Part shown: one piece after another, positions 1 through 6,782 of the stretch
How positions within the stretch are numbered: the first letter of the stretch is position 1
Layout of the letters: each line of letters begins with the position of its first letter
From: GCA-003244245 sp046262495
Lineage (GTDB): Bacteria; Actinomycetota; Actinomycetes; Mycobacteriales; Pseudonocardiaceae
NCBI GenBank assembly: GCA_046262495.1
Contig: JBHEMR010000167.1
Coordinates: 1-12,684 of the forward strand
Length of the DNA stretch: 12,684 nucleotides
Reading direction: 5' to 3'
Translations under genes and position numbers: made by a program
Notes under the pieces: generated by a model
Told to the model about the DNA's origin: nothing
Seen by the model: only the letters and a program-made list of their open reading frames with translations
Database searches by the model: none

Positions 1-136
1 ACCCGAGAAGGGCAGGCTGTCAAGGAAACGCGGTCAGCGGAACAAGCTCACCGCGCGGGACACAGCGCGCTCGCCACCCGGCGCAGATCCACCGGGGACC
101 GCCGGACGAGGACGAGAGTGCCGCTCACATCAATGA
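1..136. other. Unassigned left edge
   Basis: No gene is recognised here. One plus-strand frame stays open across the stretch, but its translation is Arg/Thr-rich without a family signature. The only site noticed is a perfect TTGACA hexamer on the minus strand at 18–23. It could be a -35 box for a leftward gene, but any -10 would fall outside the window. Confidence 0.4.
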
Positions 137-353
137 TCAAACCAGCAGATCCGCATCCCCGTCAAGGACTGCGTCGAGTACTTGGCGCAGATCGGCGAGC
201 AGCTCCTCGGGATTCTCCACACCAATGGACAGCCGCACCTGGCAGGGCGATATTCCGGCCACCGCAAGTGCGGTGTCGTCAAGTTGACGGTGGGTGGTCG
301 GCGCCGCATGGTTGACCTTGGGGTGCACGCTCCCAGCCCTGATCTCGGTGGCC
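137..353 (-). pseudogene. C-terminal fragment of a Cys/Met-metabolism PLP-dependent enzyme
   Basis: About 70 residues ending at a TGA at 137–139 resemble the C-terminus of the Cys/Met gamma-lyase/synthase family (MetB, MetC, MetZ, MetY). The stretch HPKVNHAAPTTHRQL matches the family's HPA..TTHRQL region. RLSIGVENPEELLADL matches the closing R(L/I)SVG(I/L)E..(D/E)DL.ADL signature. These enzymes use pyridoxal phosphate in the cytoplasm for sulfur amino acid synthesis or breakdown. The PLP-lysine and substrate domains, some 300 residues, are missing, so the fragment cannot be active. The frame stays open upstream of about 353, but family resemblance fades there and the opposite strand shows better coding character. 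Which subfamily it came from cannot be told. Confidence 0.6.
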
Positions 354-535
354 TGGTGTCTCACGTCATCGAGGGGTTCGACTCCAGCGAGGCTGACGAG
401 GCGCACCTCAACTCCGAGCACTTCCAAACCGCTATGGCGTGGATCCCCGACGTGATCGTGAAGGCGCCGGAGATCGTCAAAGTCGAGGTGCCGCAAGACG
501 GGTGGCACCAGATATCCGAACTGGCCCCGCGGTGA
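353..535 (+). pseudogene. C-terminal fragment of an antibiotic-biosynthesis-monooxygenase-like (YgiN-type) protein
   Basis: About 60 residues ending at TGA 533–535 look like the second half of an ABM/quinol-monooxygenase ferredoxin-like fold. A strand ending in IEGFDSSEA is followed by a helix with AHLNSEHFQ, then a closing strand with APEIVKVEVP. Codons here have a strong high-GC third position and G-rich first positions, better than the antisense frame over the same bases. The N-terminal half of the roughly 100-residue domain is absent, because the upstream bases encode the gamma-lyase remnant on the other strand. A 75-aa version could start at an ATG at 308, but its first 17 residues do not fit the family. 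The family match was made by eye and could be wrong. Confidence 0.45.
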
Positions 536-558
536 CCGGTGCTCACGGTTAGTGCGGA

Positions 559-1596
559 TCATTCCGATTTGTGGGCGCGGCCAAGCAGTTTGCCGGCCAT
601 TTCCCGTGGTGATTGACCGTCGTAGCAGACTCGACGTACTCCGTCGGCGATGGGCACCTCGACGCCGCAGCGCGCGGCCAGCCCCTGGATCGACAGGCAC
701 GACTTCACACCCTCGGCCACCTGGCCGTGGGTGGCCTGCTGGGCCTGCTCAAGGGTGTCGCCGACGCCGAGCCGATAACCGAAAGAACGGTTGCGGGATA
801 GCGGTGAGGCGCAGGTGGCCACCAGATCGCCGAGTCCGGCCAGGCCCGCGAAGGTCACCGGATCGGCCCCCAGCGCCGCACCCAGCCGTCCCATCTCGGC
901 CAAGCCTCGGGTGATCAGCGTCGCCAGAGTATTGTCCCCACATCCCAACCCAGCAGCCATCCCGCAGGCCAGCGCAATGACGTTCTTGCACGCGCCGCCG
1001 AGTTCGCAACCGATGACGTCGGTGTTGGTGTAAGGCCGAAAATAACGGGTTCCACAGGCTTGCTGCACCGCGACGGCCCGGTCGTGATCAATGCAGGCGA
1101 CCACGCTCGCGGTGGGCTGCTCGGCAGCGATCTCCCGTGCGAGGTTGGGGCCGGACACCACCACCACGTGGTCGGGCCCGACACCGGTGACATCGACCAC
1201 AACCTCACTCATCCGCTTTAGGCTGCCGAGCTCGACGCCCTTGGCGAGGCTTACCAGGGTGGCCTGCGGTGGGATCGACCGGTGCCACTCGCGCAGGTTG
1301 TCACGCAGCGTCTGGCTGGGTACGGCGAAGACCACTGCGTCCACCCCGTCAAGCGCCGCCTCCGCGCGCACGGTGGCCTGCAATGAAGCCGGCAGCGTCA
1401 CCCCCGGCAGGTATTCTGGATTGGCGTGGCGGTGGGTGACCGCGTCGGCTACCTGGACCCGGCGGGCCCACAGGACGACGTCGCGGCCGGCGTCGGCGAG
1501 CACTTTGGCGAAGGTGGTGCCCCACGAGCCCGCGCCCATCACCGCGATCCGCTGCACCGCCAAGGGGACCGACAGGCCGGCCTTCTCCCGTGCCAC
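559..1596 (-). CDS. gpsA: NAD(P)+-dependent glycerol-3-phosphate dehydrogenase
   Basis: This cytoplasmic enzyme reduces dihydroxyacetone phosphate to sn-glycerol-3-phosphate, the backbone precursor of phospholipids. The 345-aa product has the N-terminal Rossmann motif GAGSWG (residues 21–26), SLAKG (116–120), SGPNLA (148–153), the catalytic lysine K204 in GGACKN, GLAGLGDL (251–258) and SRNRSFG (267–273). Its length is normal for the family (about 335–345). The frame is open far upstream, but the GTG at 1596 is chosen because an excellent GGGAGGAGGG lies just before it and because the Rossmann motif then begins about 20 residues in. It diverges from cofC across 111 bp and converges on the gene remnants at 1–558. 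In M. tuberculosis this position (Rv2982c) is followed by ddlA, which is not seen here. Confidence 0.95.
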   Translation of the reverse strand: MAREKAGLSVPLAVQRIAVMGAGSWGTTFAKVLADAGRDVVLWARRVQVADAVTHRHANPEYLPGVTLPASLQATVRAEAALDGVDAVVFAVPSQTLRDNLREWHRSIPPQATLVSLAKGVELGSLKRMSEVVVDVTGVGPDHVVVVSGPNLAREIAAEQPTASVVACIDHDRAVAVQQACGTRYFRPYTNTDVIGCELGGACKNVIALACGMAAGLGCGDNTLATLITRGLAEMGRLGAALGADPVTFAGLAGLGDLVATCASPLSRNRSFGYRLGVGDTLEQAQQATHGQVAEGVKSCLSIQGLAARCGVEVPIADGVRRVCYDGQSPREMAGKLLGRAHKSE

Positions 1597-1707
1597 GCAA
1601 CCCTCCTCCCGCTGATCGCCTGATTGCCTGAGCCGATTGGGACTGTGTGCAACGTGAACCGAAGTCTTCCCTGCTGCCGGATCGAAGGTCCAGCGGGACG
1701 ATGGGGT
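1597..1707. promoter_or_regulatory. Divergent gpsA/cofC intergenic region
   Basis: Both genes are transcribed outward from this 111-bp gap, so it should hold both promoters. The gpsA ribosome binding site is clear. No convincing -35/-10 pair or operator could be made out in either direction. Confidence 0.5.
1601..1610 (-). promoter_or_regulatory. gpsA: gpsA ribosome binding site
   Basis: On the minus strand GGGAGGAGGG precedes the GTG at 1594–1596. The AGGAGG core (1602–1607) is 5 nt from the start codon. This decides the start and rejects the 70-residue N-terminal extension of the open frame. Confidence 0.85.
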
Positions 1708-2346
1708 GTGCACGTGGATCTGCTCGTCCCGGTGAAACCCCTCACCTGGGCCAAGACTCGGCTGCGGGGTGCGGCCGATGGCGGGTCCGGTGCCTCGAAG
1801 GCGCACGCCCGGTTGGTGATCGCACTCGCCCGGGATACCGTCACCGCCGCGGTTGCGGTGCCGGTGGTTCGCCAGGTGGTCGTGATCTGCTCTGACGGGA
1901 CGGTATGCGCGGCCCTCGCCGACGACGGGGTGCAGACGATTCCCGACCAGCCGGCCGCCGGCCTCAACCCGGCTTTGCGATACGGGGAGGCTGTGCTCCG
2001 CGCATCAGATCCGACCGCAACGGTAGGAGCCTTGCAGGCCGACCTTCCTGCACTGCGCCCGGAGGAGCTGGACCACGCCATCCGCGCCGCCCTGGCCAGC
2101 AGCGGCCGAGCGTTCTGCACCGATCGGACCGAGACCGGGACAACCCTGCTACTGGCCCCACCGGGACAGCTCCTGGGTCCCTGCTTCGGACCTGCCTCAG
2201 CGGCAGCACATCGAGCCACCGGCGCACGGAAGCTCACCGGTTTCTGGCCGGGGCTGCGGTGCGACGTCGACACCGCAGCCGATCTGACCATCGCGCGCGG
2301 CTTGGGACTCGGCCGGTTCACCAGCGCCGCACTGGCCCGCAACTAA
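1708..2346 (+). CDS. cofC: CofC/FbiD guanylyltransferase of coenzyme F420 synthesis
   Basis: The protein belongs to the CofC family, which guanylylates phosphoenolpyruvate (FbiD of mycobacteria) or 2-phospho-L-lactate to give the donor used by CofD/FbiA in F420 assembly. In 212 aa the nucleotidyltransferase signatures run in order: VPVK..TWAKTRL (residues 7–19, nucleotide binding), GLN (85–87), ADLPAL (111–116, the metal-site aspartate), GTTLLL (144–149), FGPASAAAH (160–168) and DVDTAADL (186–193). The usual GDLP is ADLP here, a mild deviation. The GTG at 1708 is chosen because the fold then starts at once (MHVDLLVPVK) and CGGGA lies upstream. GTG 1714 is an alternative, and upstream in-frame codons would add a Cys/Arg-rich, unlike-family leader. 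It matches the position of Rv2983 beside gpsA and ppk. Confidence 0.88.
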   Translation: MHVDLLVPVKPLTWAKTRLRGAADGGSGASKAHARLVIALARDTVTAAVAVPVVRQVVVICSDGTVCAALADDGVQTIPDQPAAGLNPALRYGEAVLRASDPTATVGALQADLPALRPEELDHAIRAALASSGRAFCTDRTETGTTLLLAPPGQLLGPCFGPASAAAHRATGARKLTGFWPGLRCDVDTAADLTIARGLGLGRFTSAALARN

Positions 2347-2404
2347 CCAGTAGATTCAACGCAGCGCATACCCACGGCCGAGCGCGATACGGAACAATGG
2401 TCGG
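2347..2404. promoter_or_regulatory. cofC–ppk spacer
   Basis: This 58-bp gap contains one TANNNT hexamer (TAGATT, 2351–2356) that could be a -10 element for ppk, but no good -35 precedes it. The ppk start has only a weak GG-rich site, so ppk may be partly read through from cofC. I could not settle this. Confidence 0.25.
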
Positions 2405-4582
2405 GTGAACACGCACGGCGAGAACACCGGTCTCACGACCGCAGGCCGTGCCGTATCGATTGCTGACGGACCCGTAGCGACAGTGCCGCCGGCTCCCCCA
2501 GCGGCAACCCCGGTACCCGCTGTCACCGATCTGCCTGATGACCGCTACCTCAACCGGGAACTGTCCTGGCTGGACTTCAACGCTCGAGTGCTGGCGCTCG
2601 CCGAGGACACCAGCCAGCCGCTGCTGGAGCGGGCCAAGTTCCTGGCGATCTTCGCGTCGAATCTCGACGAGTTCTACATGGTCCGGGTCGCCGGGCTCAA
2701 ACGCCGCGAGGAGGCCGGGCTGGCGGTGCGCAGCGCGGACGGCCTGACCCCGCGCGAGCAGCTGGCGCAGATCGCGATGCGCAGCCGGGAGCTCACTGAG
2801 CGCCAAGCCCGTATCTGTCTCGACGCCGTGCGCCCGGAGCTGGAGAAGCACGACATCACCTTCGTCACCTGGTCTGATCTTGACGACCAGCAGCGGCTGC
2901 GACTCTCGGGGTACTTCTCCGACCACATCTTCCCGGTGCTGACCCCGTTGGCGGTGGACCCGGCCCACCCATTCCCCTACATCTCCAACCTGTCGGTGAA
3001 CCTGGCCGTGATGGTCCGTGACCCGGACAGTCACCTCGAGCGCTTCGCCCGGGTCAAGGTGCCCAACAACGTGCCCCGGCTGGTCCGGGTGGAGAACGAC
3101 CGCGGATCGGCGCGTGCCACGTTCCTGCCGCTGGAGGAGCTGATCGGGGCTCATCTCGGGGAATTGTTCGCCGGCATGGAGGTGGTCGACTGGCACATCT
3201 TCCGAGTCACCCGCAACGCTGATTTCGAGGTCGAGGAGGACCGCGACGAGGACCTGCTGCAGGCGATGGAACGGGAGCTGGCGCGACGCCGCTTCGGTCC
3301 ACCAGTGCGCCTGGAGGTGGCCGAGCGGATGAGCGAGCACGTGCTGGAGCTGTTGCTGCGCGAACTCGAGGTCGATCCGCACGACGTGGTCGCGGTGCCC
3401 GGCCTGCTAGATCTGTCCTGCCTGTGGCAACTCCACGCGCTGCCCGCCCCGGAGCTGAAGGACGAGCCGTTCGTCCCTGTGACGCACCCGGCCTTCGGCG
3501 AGGGTGAGAGCCCCAAGGATGTGTTCGCCACCCTGCGCGACGGTGACGTGCTGGTGCACCATCCCTACGACTCGTTCTCCACTAGCGTGCAGCGGTTCAT
3601 CGAACAGGCCGCCGTGGATCCGCAGGTACTGGCAATCAAGCAGACGCTCTATCGAACGTCCGGTGACTCCCCTATCGTCGACGCGCTGATCGACGCCGCT
3701 GAGGCTGGTAAGCAGGTCGTCGCGCTGGTGGAACTTAAGGCACGATTCGACGAGCAGGCCAACATCCGATGGGCCAGGGCGCTGGAACGCGCCGGGGTAC
3801 ACGTGGTCTATGGGCTGATGGGCCTGAAGACGCACTGTAAGACGTCGCTGGTGGTGCGACAGGAGAGCTCGACGATCCGCAGGTACTGCCATATCGGCAC
3901 CGGCAACTACAACCCGAAGACCGCCCGGCTCTATGAGGACATCGGGTTGTTCACTGCCGAGCCAGCGGTCGGTGCCGACCTTACCGACCTGTTCAATTCG
4001 CTGACCGGCTACGCGCGGCAGACTTCCTACCGCAGCTTGCTGGTGGCGCCCTATGGAATCCGACGCGGCATCGTGGAACGGATCCTGGGCGAGATAGCCC
4101 ACCTTCGGGCGGGGCGTCCGGCGGGGATCCGAATCAAGGTCAACTCCCTGGTCGATGAGCAGGTGATCGATGCGCTGTACCGGGCGGCGCTGGCCGGCGT
4201 CTGTGTCGACGTCGTGGTCCGTGGCATCTGCGGACTCATCCCCGGACGCCCCGGCCTTTCGGAGAACATCGGTGTGCGTTCGATTCTGGGCCGTTTTTTG
4301 GAGCACTCGCGCGTTTTTCACTTCCGGGGTGCGAGCGAGCACTGGATCGGCAGCGCCGACATGATGCACCGCAACCTGGACCGCCGGGTGGAGGTGCTGG
4401 TGCGGGTGGCCGACCCGGCCGTGACCGCCGAGCTGGATGCGATGCTCAGCTCCGCCCTGGGCCCGGCGACGCGATGTTGGGTGCTGGAGGCGGGCGGCTC
4501 ATGGAGCCCATCGCCCAGCGCTGAATCCACCGTCTGCGACCATCAGCTGCAGCAGATTCTTCGGCACCGCAGGGGTGGTTGA
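2405..4582 (+). CDS. ppk: Polyphosphate kinase 1
   Basis: PPK1 reversibly transfers the gamma-phosphate of ATP to inorganic polyphosphate chains, which feed stress and phosphate-starvation responses. The 725-aa length fits the family (690–745). After a Pro/Ala-rich, poorly conserved first 45 residues comes the N-terminal domain signature YLNRELSWLDFNARVL, then FLAIFASNLDEFYMVRV. The two phospholipase-D-like C-terminal domains follow. H477 in GLKTHCKT and H496 in RYCHIGTGNYN correspond to the two essential histidines of E. coli PPK (H435 and H454), one of them the phosphorylated residue. VRGICGL and WIGSADMMHRNLDRRVE are also present. The start is a GTG with a weak ribosome binding site, and an internal start is possible because the first 45 residues are not diagnostic. 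The stop lies 3 bp before mutT1, so the two are probably co-transcribed. Confidence 0.96.
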   Translation: MNTHGENTGLTTAGRAVSIADGPVATVPPAPPAATPVPAVTDLPDDRYLNRELSWLDFNARVLALAEDTSQPLLERAKFLAIFASNLDEFYMVRVAGLKRREEAGLAVRSADGLTPREQLAQIAMRSRELTERQARICLDAVRPELEKHDITFVTWSDLDDQQRLRLSGYFSDHIFPVLTPLAVDPAHPFPYISNLSVNLAVMVRDPDSHLERFARVKVPNNVPRLVRVENDRGSARATFLPLEELIGAHLGELFAGMEVVDWHIFRVTRNADFEVEEDRDEDLLQAMERELARRRFGPPVRLEVAERMSEHVLELLLRELEVDPHDVVAVPGLLDLSCLWQLHALPAPELKDEPFVPVTHPAFGEGESPKDVFATLRDGDVLVHHPYDSFSTSVQRFIEQAAVDPQVLAIKQTLYRTSGDSPIVDALIDAAEAGKQVVALVELKARFDEQANIRWARALERAGVHVVYGLMGLKTHCKTSLVVRQESSTIRRYCHIGTGNYNPKTARLYEDIGLFTAEPAVGADLTDLFNSLTGYARQTSYRSLLVAPYGIRRGIVERILGEIAHLRAGRPAGIRIKVNSLVDEQVIDALYRAALAGVCVDVVVRGICGLIPGRPGLSENIGVRSILGRFLEHSRVFHFRGASEHWIGSADMMHRNLDRRVEVLVRVADPAVTAELDAMLSSALGPATRCWVLEAGGSWSPSPSAESTVCDHQLQQILRHRRGG

Positions 4583-4585
4583 GCT

Positions 4586-5485
4586 GTGCCTGCCCTCATC
4601 GCCGCCGGCGCCGCTGTGTGGCGGCGGTCGCCCTCGGGGGACGTCGAGGTAGCGGTGGTACACCGGCCGCGCTATGACGACTGGTCGCTGCCCAAGGGCA
4701 AGGTGCACTCCGGTGAACTGCTGCCGGTCACCGCGGTCCGCGAGGTGGCCGAGGAAACCGGCCACACCGTCACGCTCGGCCCGAGGCTGGGCACCACTTG
4801 TTATCGGGTGGCCGAAGGCGAAAAGGTGGTGCACTACTGGGCGGCACATCCCACCAGCGGCAGTTTTCGTCCCAGCGACGAAGTCGACGAGCTGCGCTGG
4901 CTACCCCTAGCGAAGGCAAACGATCAGCTCAGCCACCAGCACGATCGGACACTGCTTGCCGGGCTCGATGGCGGGACTGCCATCACCCACGCCGTGCTGC
5001 TGGTTCGGCATGCTAAGGCGGGCAAAAGCGAGCGCTGGCAGGGCGACGATGACCTGCGTCCTCTGACCACCGCGGGGCACCGGCAAGCCGAAGTCCTGCG
5101 AACATTGCTGCCGCTGTTCGGCGCGCGGCGGATCTACTCTGCCCCACCGCTGCGATGCCGCCAGACCGTTGGAGGTCTCGCCGCGGATCTCGGAGTACCG
5201 ATTATCGATGAACCGCTACTGTCGGAGGACGGCTTTCTCGCCGATCCGGAGGCCGCGTTGACCAGGCTGCTCGAGATCGCGGCCGAGGCTGGGGGTACCG
5301 CCGCCGTGTGCAGCCAAGGGGAGGTGATTCCCGACCTGGTCAGCACATTGGCCAAGCAGGCGCAGCTCGAGCTGCTCGACGTGCGAAGCGCGAAGGCCAG
5401 TTACTGGAGTTTGTTCTTCGGCGGTCGGTCATTCGGACCGTTGATCCTGCAGGCCGCCAACTACTACGACGACGCAGTGGGCTGA
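4586..5485 (+). CDS. mutT1: MutT1-type Nudix hydrolase with histidine phosphatase domain
   Basis: This is a two-domain 299-aa enzyme. Residues 1–125 are a Nudix domain with a complete Nudix box at 38–60 (G..(5)..E..(7)..REVAEETGH). From residue 134 there is a histidine phosphatase (RHG-type) domain, with the catalytic motif VRHAKAGK at R141–H142. Mycobacterial MutT1 (Rv2985) hydrolyses 8-oxo-dGTP and 8-oxo-GTP, diadenosine polyphosphates and related nucleotides. The Nudix half cleaves the polyphosphate and the phosphatase half completes hydrolysis. RPRYDDWSLPKGK matches the family. The GTG start sits 3 bp after the ppk stop with AGGGG (4571–4575) about 10 nt upstream inside ppk, which supports an operon with ppk. 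The N-terminus is about 15 residues shorter than I recall for M. tuberculosis. The gene converges on hupB with only 4 bp between the stop codons. Confidence 0.93.
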   Translation: MPALIAAGAAVWRRSPSGDVEVAVVHRPRYDDWSLPKGKVHSGELLPVTAVREVAEETGHTVTLGPRLGTTCYRVAEGEKVVHYWAAHPTSGSFRPSDEVDELRWLPLAKANDQLSHQHDRTLLAGLDGGTAITHAVLLVRHAKAGKSERWQGDDDLRPLTTAGHRQAEVLRTLLPLFGARRIYSAPPLRCRQTVGGLAADLGVPIIDEPLLSEDGFLADPEAALTRLLEIAAEAGGTAAVCSQGEVIPDLVSTLAKQAQLELLDVRSAKASYWSLFFGGRSFGPLILQAANYYDDAVG

Positions 5486-5489
5486 CGGC

Positions 5490-6073
5490 TCATTTCTTGG
5501 CCACTGACTTCTTGCCGGCCTTCTTCCCCGCTGCCTTGGAAGGGGTCTTTGCGCTGCCCTTAACCTTAGCGGCGATCTTCGCGCTGGCCTTCGGCTCACC
5601 CTTTGCCGCCTTCGCCGCCTTGACCTTGACCTTCGGTGCTTTTGTCGTGGGCAGGTGCACAGCAGTCAGAGTGCGGCCGCGGTAACCCTGGTGGCCGGAC
5701 GGCGGGCAGTGGTGGTCGTCGGCACGCTGGGCGACACTGCCGGCCTCGTTTCCGGTTGCGCGGGGTTAGCAGACGCCGCCGCAACCGTGCTGGCCGTGCC
5801 CGCCTGCGGCAAGACTCGAGTTCCACCGACCACTTCGCGAAACAGTGCGCTTGGGCGAAAGGCGGGCACGTCGGTCTGCTGGATGGTCACTGCCTCACCG
5901 GTACGGGGATTGCGCGCGGTTCGGGCCGCCCGGGCTCGCTTCTCGAACACGCCGAAACCGGTGATGGTGACCTTGTCGCCGGCGTTCACCGCCCGGACCA
6001 CGACATCGACCACACCGGCCACCGCGGCGGCTACCTTCTTATCACCGTAGGGCGAAGGGCTCCCAAACACCAT
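5490..6073 (-). pseudogene. hupB: HU-family nucleoid protein HupB, apparently disrupted
   Basis: Mycobacterial HupB is a DNA-compacting protein with an N-terminal HU fold and a lysine/alanine-rich, histone-H1-like tail. The HU core is clear from about 6046 downward: DKKVAAAVAGVVDVVVRAV, VTITGFGVF, the DNA-binding arm RNPRTGEAVTIQ, and VPAFRPS.LFREVV. Two defects are visible. The first helix (MNKAELID... in relatives) is absent; the possible starts ATG 6073, GTG 6082 and TTG 6085 give an unrelated leader and have poor ribosome binding sites. The core frame also stops at TGA 5666–5668, while an obvious tail (KAPKVKVKAAKAAK...KKAGKKSVAKK) continues in another frame to the TGA at 5490–5492; a -1 shift near 5666–5690 would rejoin them. 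Core substitutions relative to typical HupB are many. A sequencing error could explain the frameshift but not the lost helix. A functional divergent paralog without the tail is the other possibility. Confidence 0.7.
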
Positions 6074-6116
6074 GTGCCACACCAAGAAGCGCTGTTCACT
6101 GATTGCGGGACAGGGC

Positions 6117-6710
6117 CTACGCCACGGTCGTGGTCGGCAGCCAAGATGGGCGGTGGGCCTCGAACGTGTCGATCTCCGGAGCGTGCCGCAGACTCAGTGC
6201 GATGTCGTCCAAGCCCTCCAGCAGGCGCCAGCGGGTGTAGCGATCGATCGTGAAGGCCACCGTGATGTCCTTCGCCTGCACGGTCTGCTGCGACAGATCG
6301 ACGGTGACCTCGGTACCCGGCTCCGTCTCCAGCAGCTTCCACAGCGTCTCAACATCGGCCCGCTCACATTGAGCCGCTAGTAGACCTTGTTTGCCGGCGT
6401 TGCCTCGGAAGATGTCACCGAACCGCGGCGAGATCACCACCCGGAACCCGTAGTCCAGCAACGCCCAGACCGCGTGCTCCCGCGACGACCCGGTGCCGAA
6501 GTCCGGCCCGGCGACCAGCACGCTGCCGTTGCGGTAGGCCTCGTGATTGAGCACGAATTCCTTGTCGGCACGCCAAGCCGCAAAAAGGCCATCCTGGAAA
6601 CCGGTGCGGCTGACCCGTTTGAGGTACACCGCAGGAATGATCTGATCGGTGTCCACATCGGAGCGACGCAACGGCACGCCGACCCCGGTGTGACAGGTGA
6701 ACGCTTCCAT
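6117..6710 (-). CDS. leuD: 3-isopropylmalate dehydratase small subunit
   Basis: LeuD is the swivel-domain subunit that pairs with LeuC to isomerise 2-isopropylmalate to 3-isopropylmalate in leucine synthesis. The 197-aa product is full length (198 in M. tuberculosis). It shows DVDTDQIIPA..L (18–30), the substrate-loop signature GPDFGTGSSREHA (68–80), the conserved R96-FGDIF (96–101) and N104. The ATG at 6710 is preceded by AAGGGAG (6719–6725) at 8 nt, which fixes the start. It lies 72 bp after leuC in the same direction, a wider gap than usual for this pair, and about 43 bp before the first possible hupB start. Confidence 0.96.
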   Translation of the reverse strand: MEAFTCHTGVGVPLRRSDVDTDQIIPAVYLKRVSRTGFQDGLFAAWRADKEFVLNHEAYRNGSVLVAGPDFGTGSSREHAVWALLDYGFRVVISPRFGDIFRGNAGKQGLLAAQCERADVETLWKLLETEPGTEVTVDLSQQTVQAKDITVAFTIDRYTRWRLLEGLDDIALSLRHAPEIDTFEAHRPSWLPTTTVA

Positions 6711-6782
6711 CGTTCATGCTCCCTTCGGTCGCTCGTGAGTGGCTGTGCTAGTTGGCGCGAGGCCAGAACTCCTGTTTGCCGC

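Noticed and set aside
1597..1806. N-terminal extension of gpsA by 70 residues, overlapping cofC
   Set aside because: The GTG at 1596 has a near-perfect ribosome binding site and matches the family length. The extension overlaps the divergent gene.
3407..4369. A 320-aa minus-strand open frame inside ppk
   Set aside because: It is antisense to a strongly conserved ppk coding region and shows no recognisable domain.
5636..6253. A 205-aa plus-strand open frame across the hupB–leuD junction
   Set aside because: Its composition is that of an antisense shadow; HU and LeuD motifs on the minus strand account for the region.
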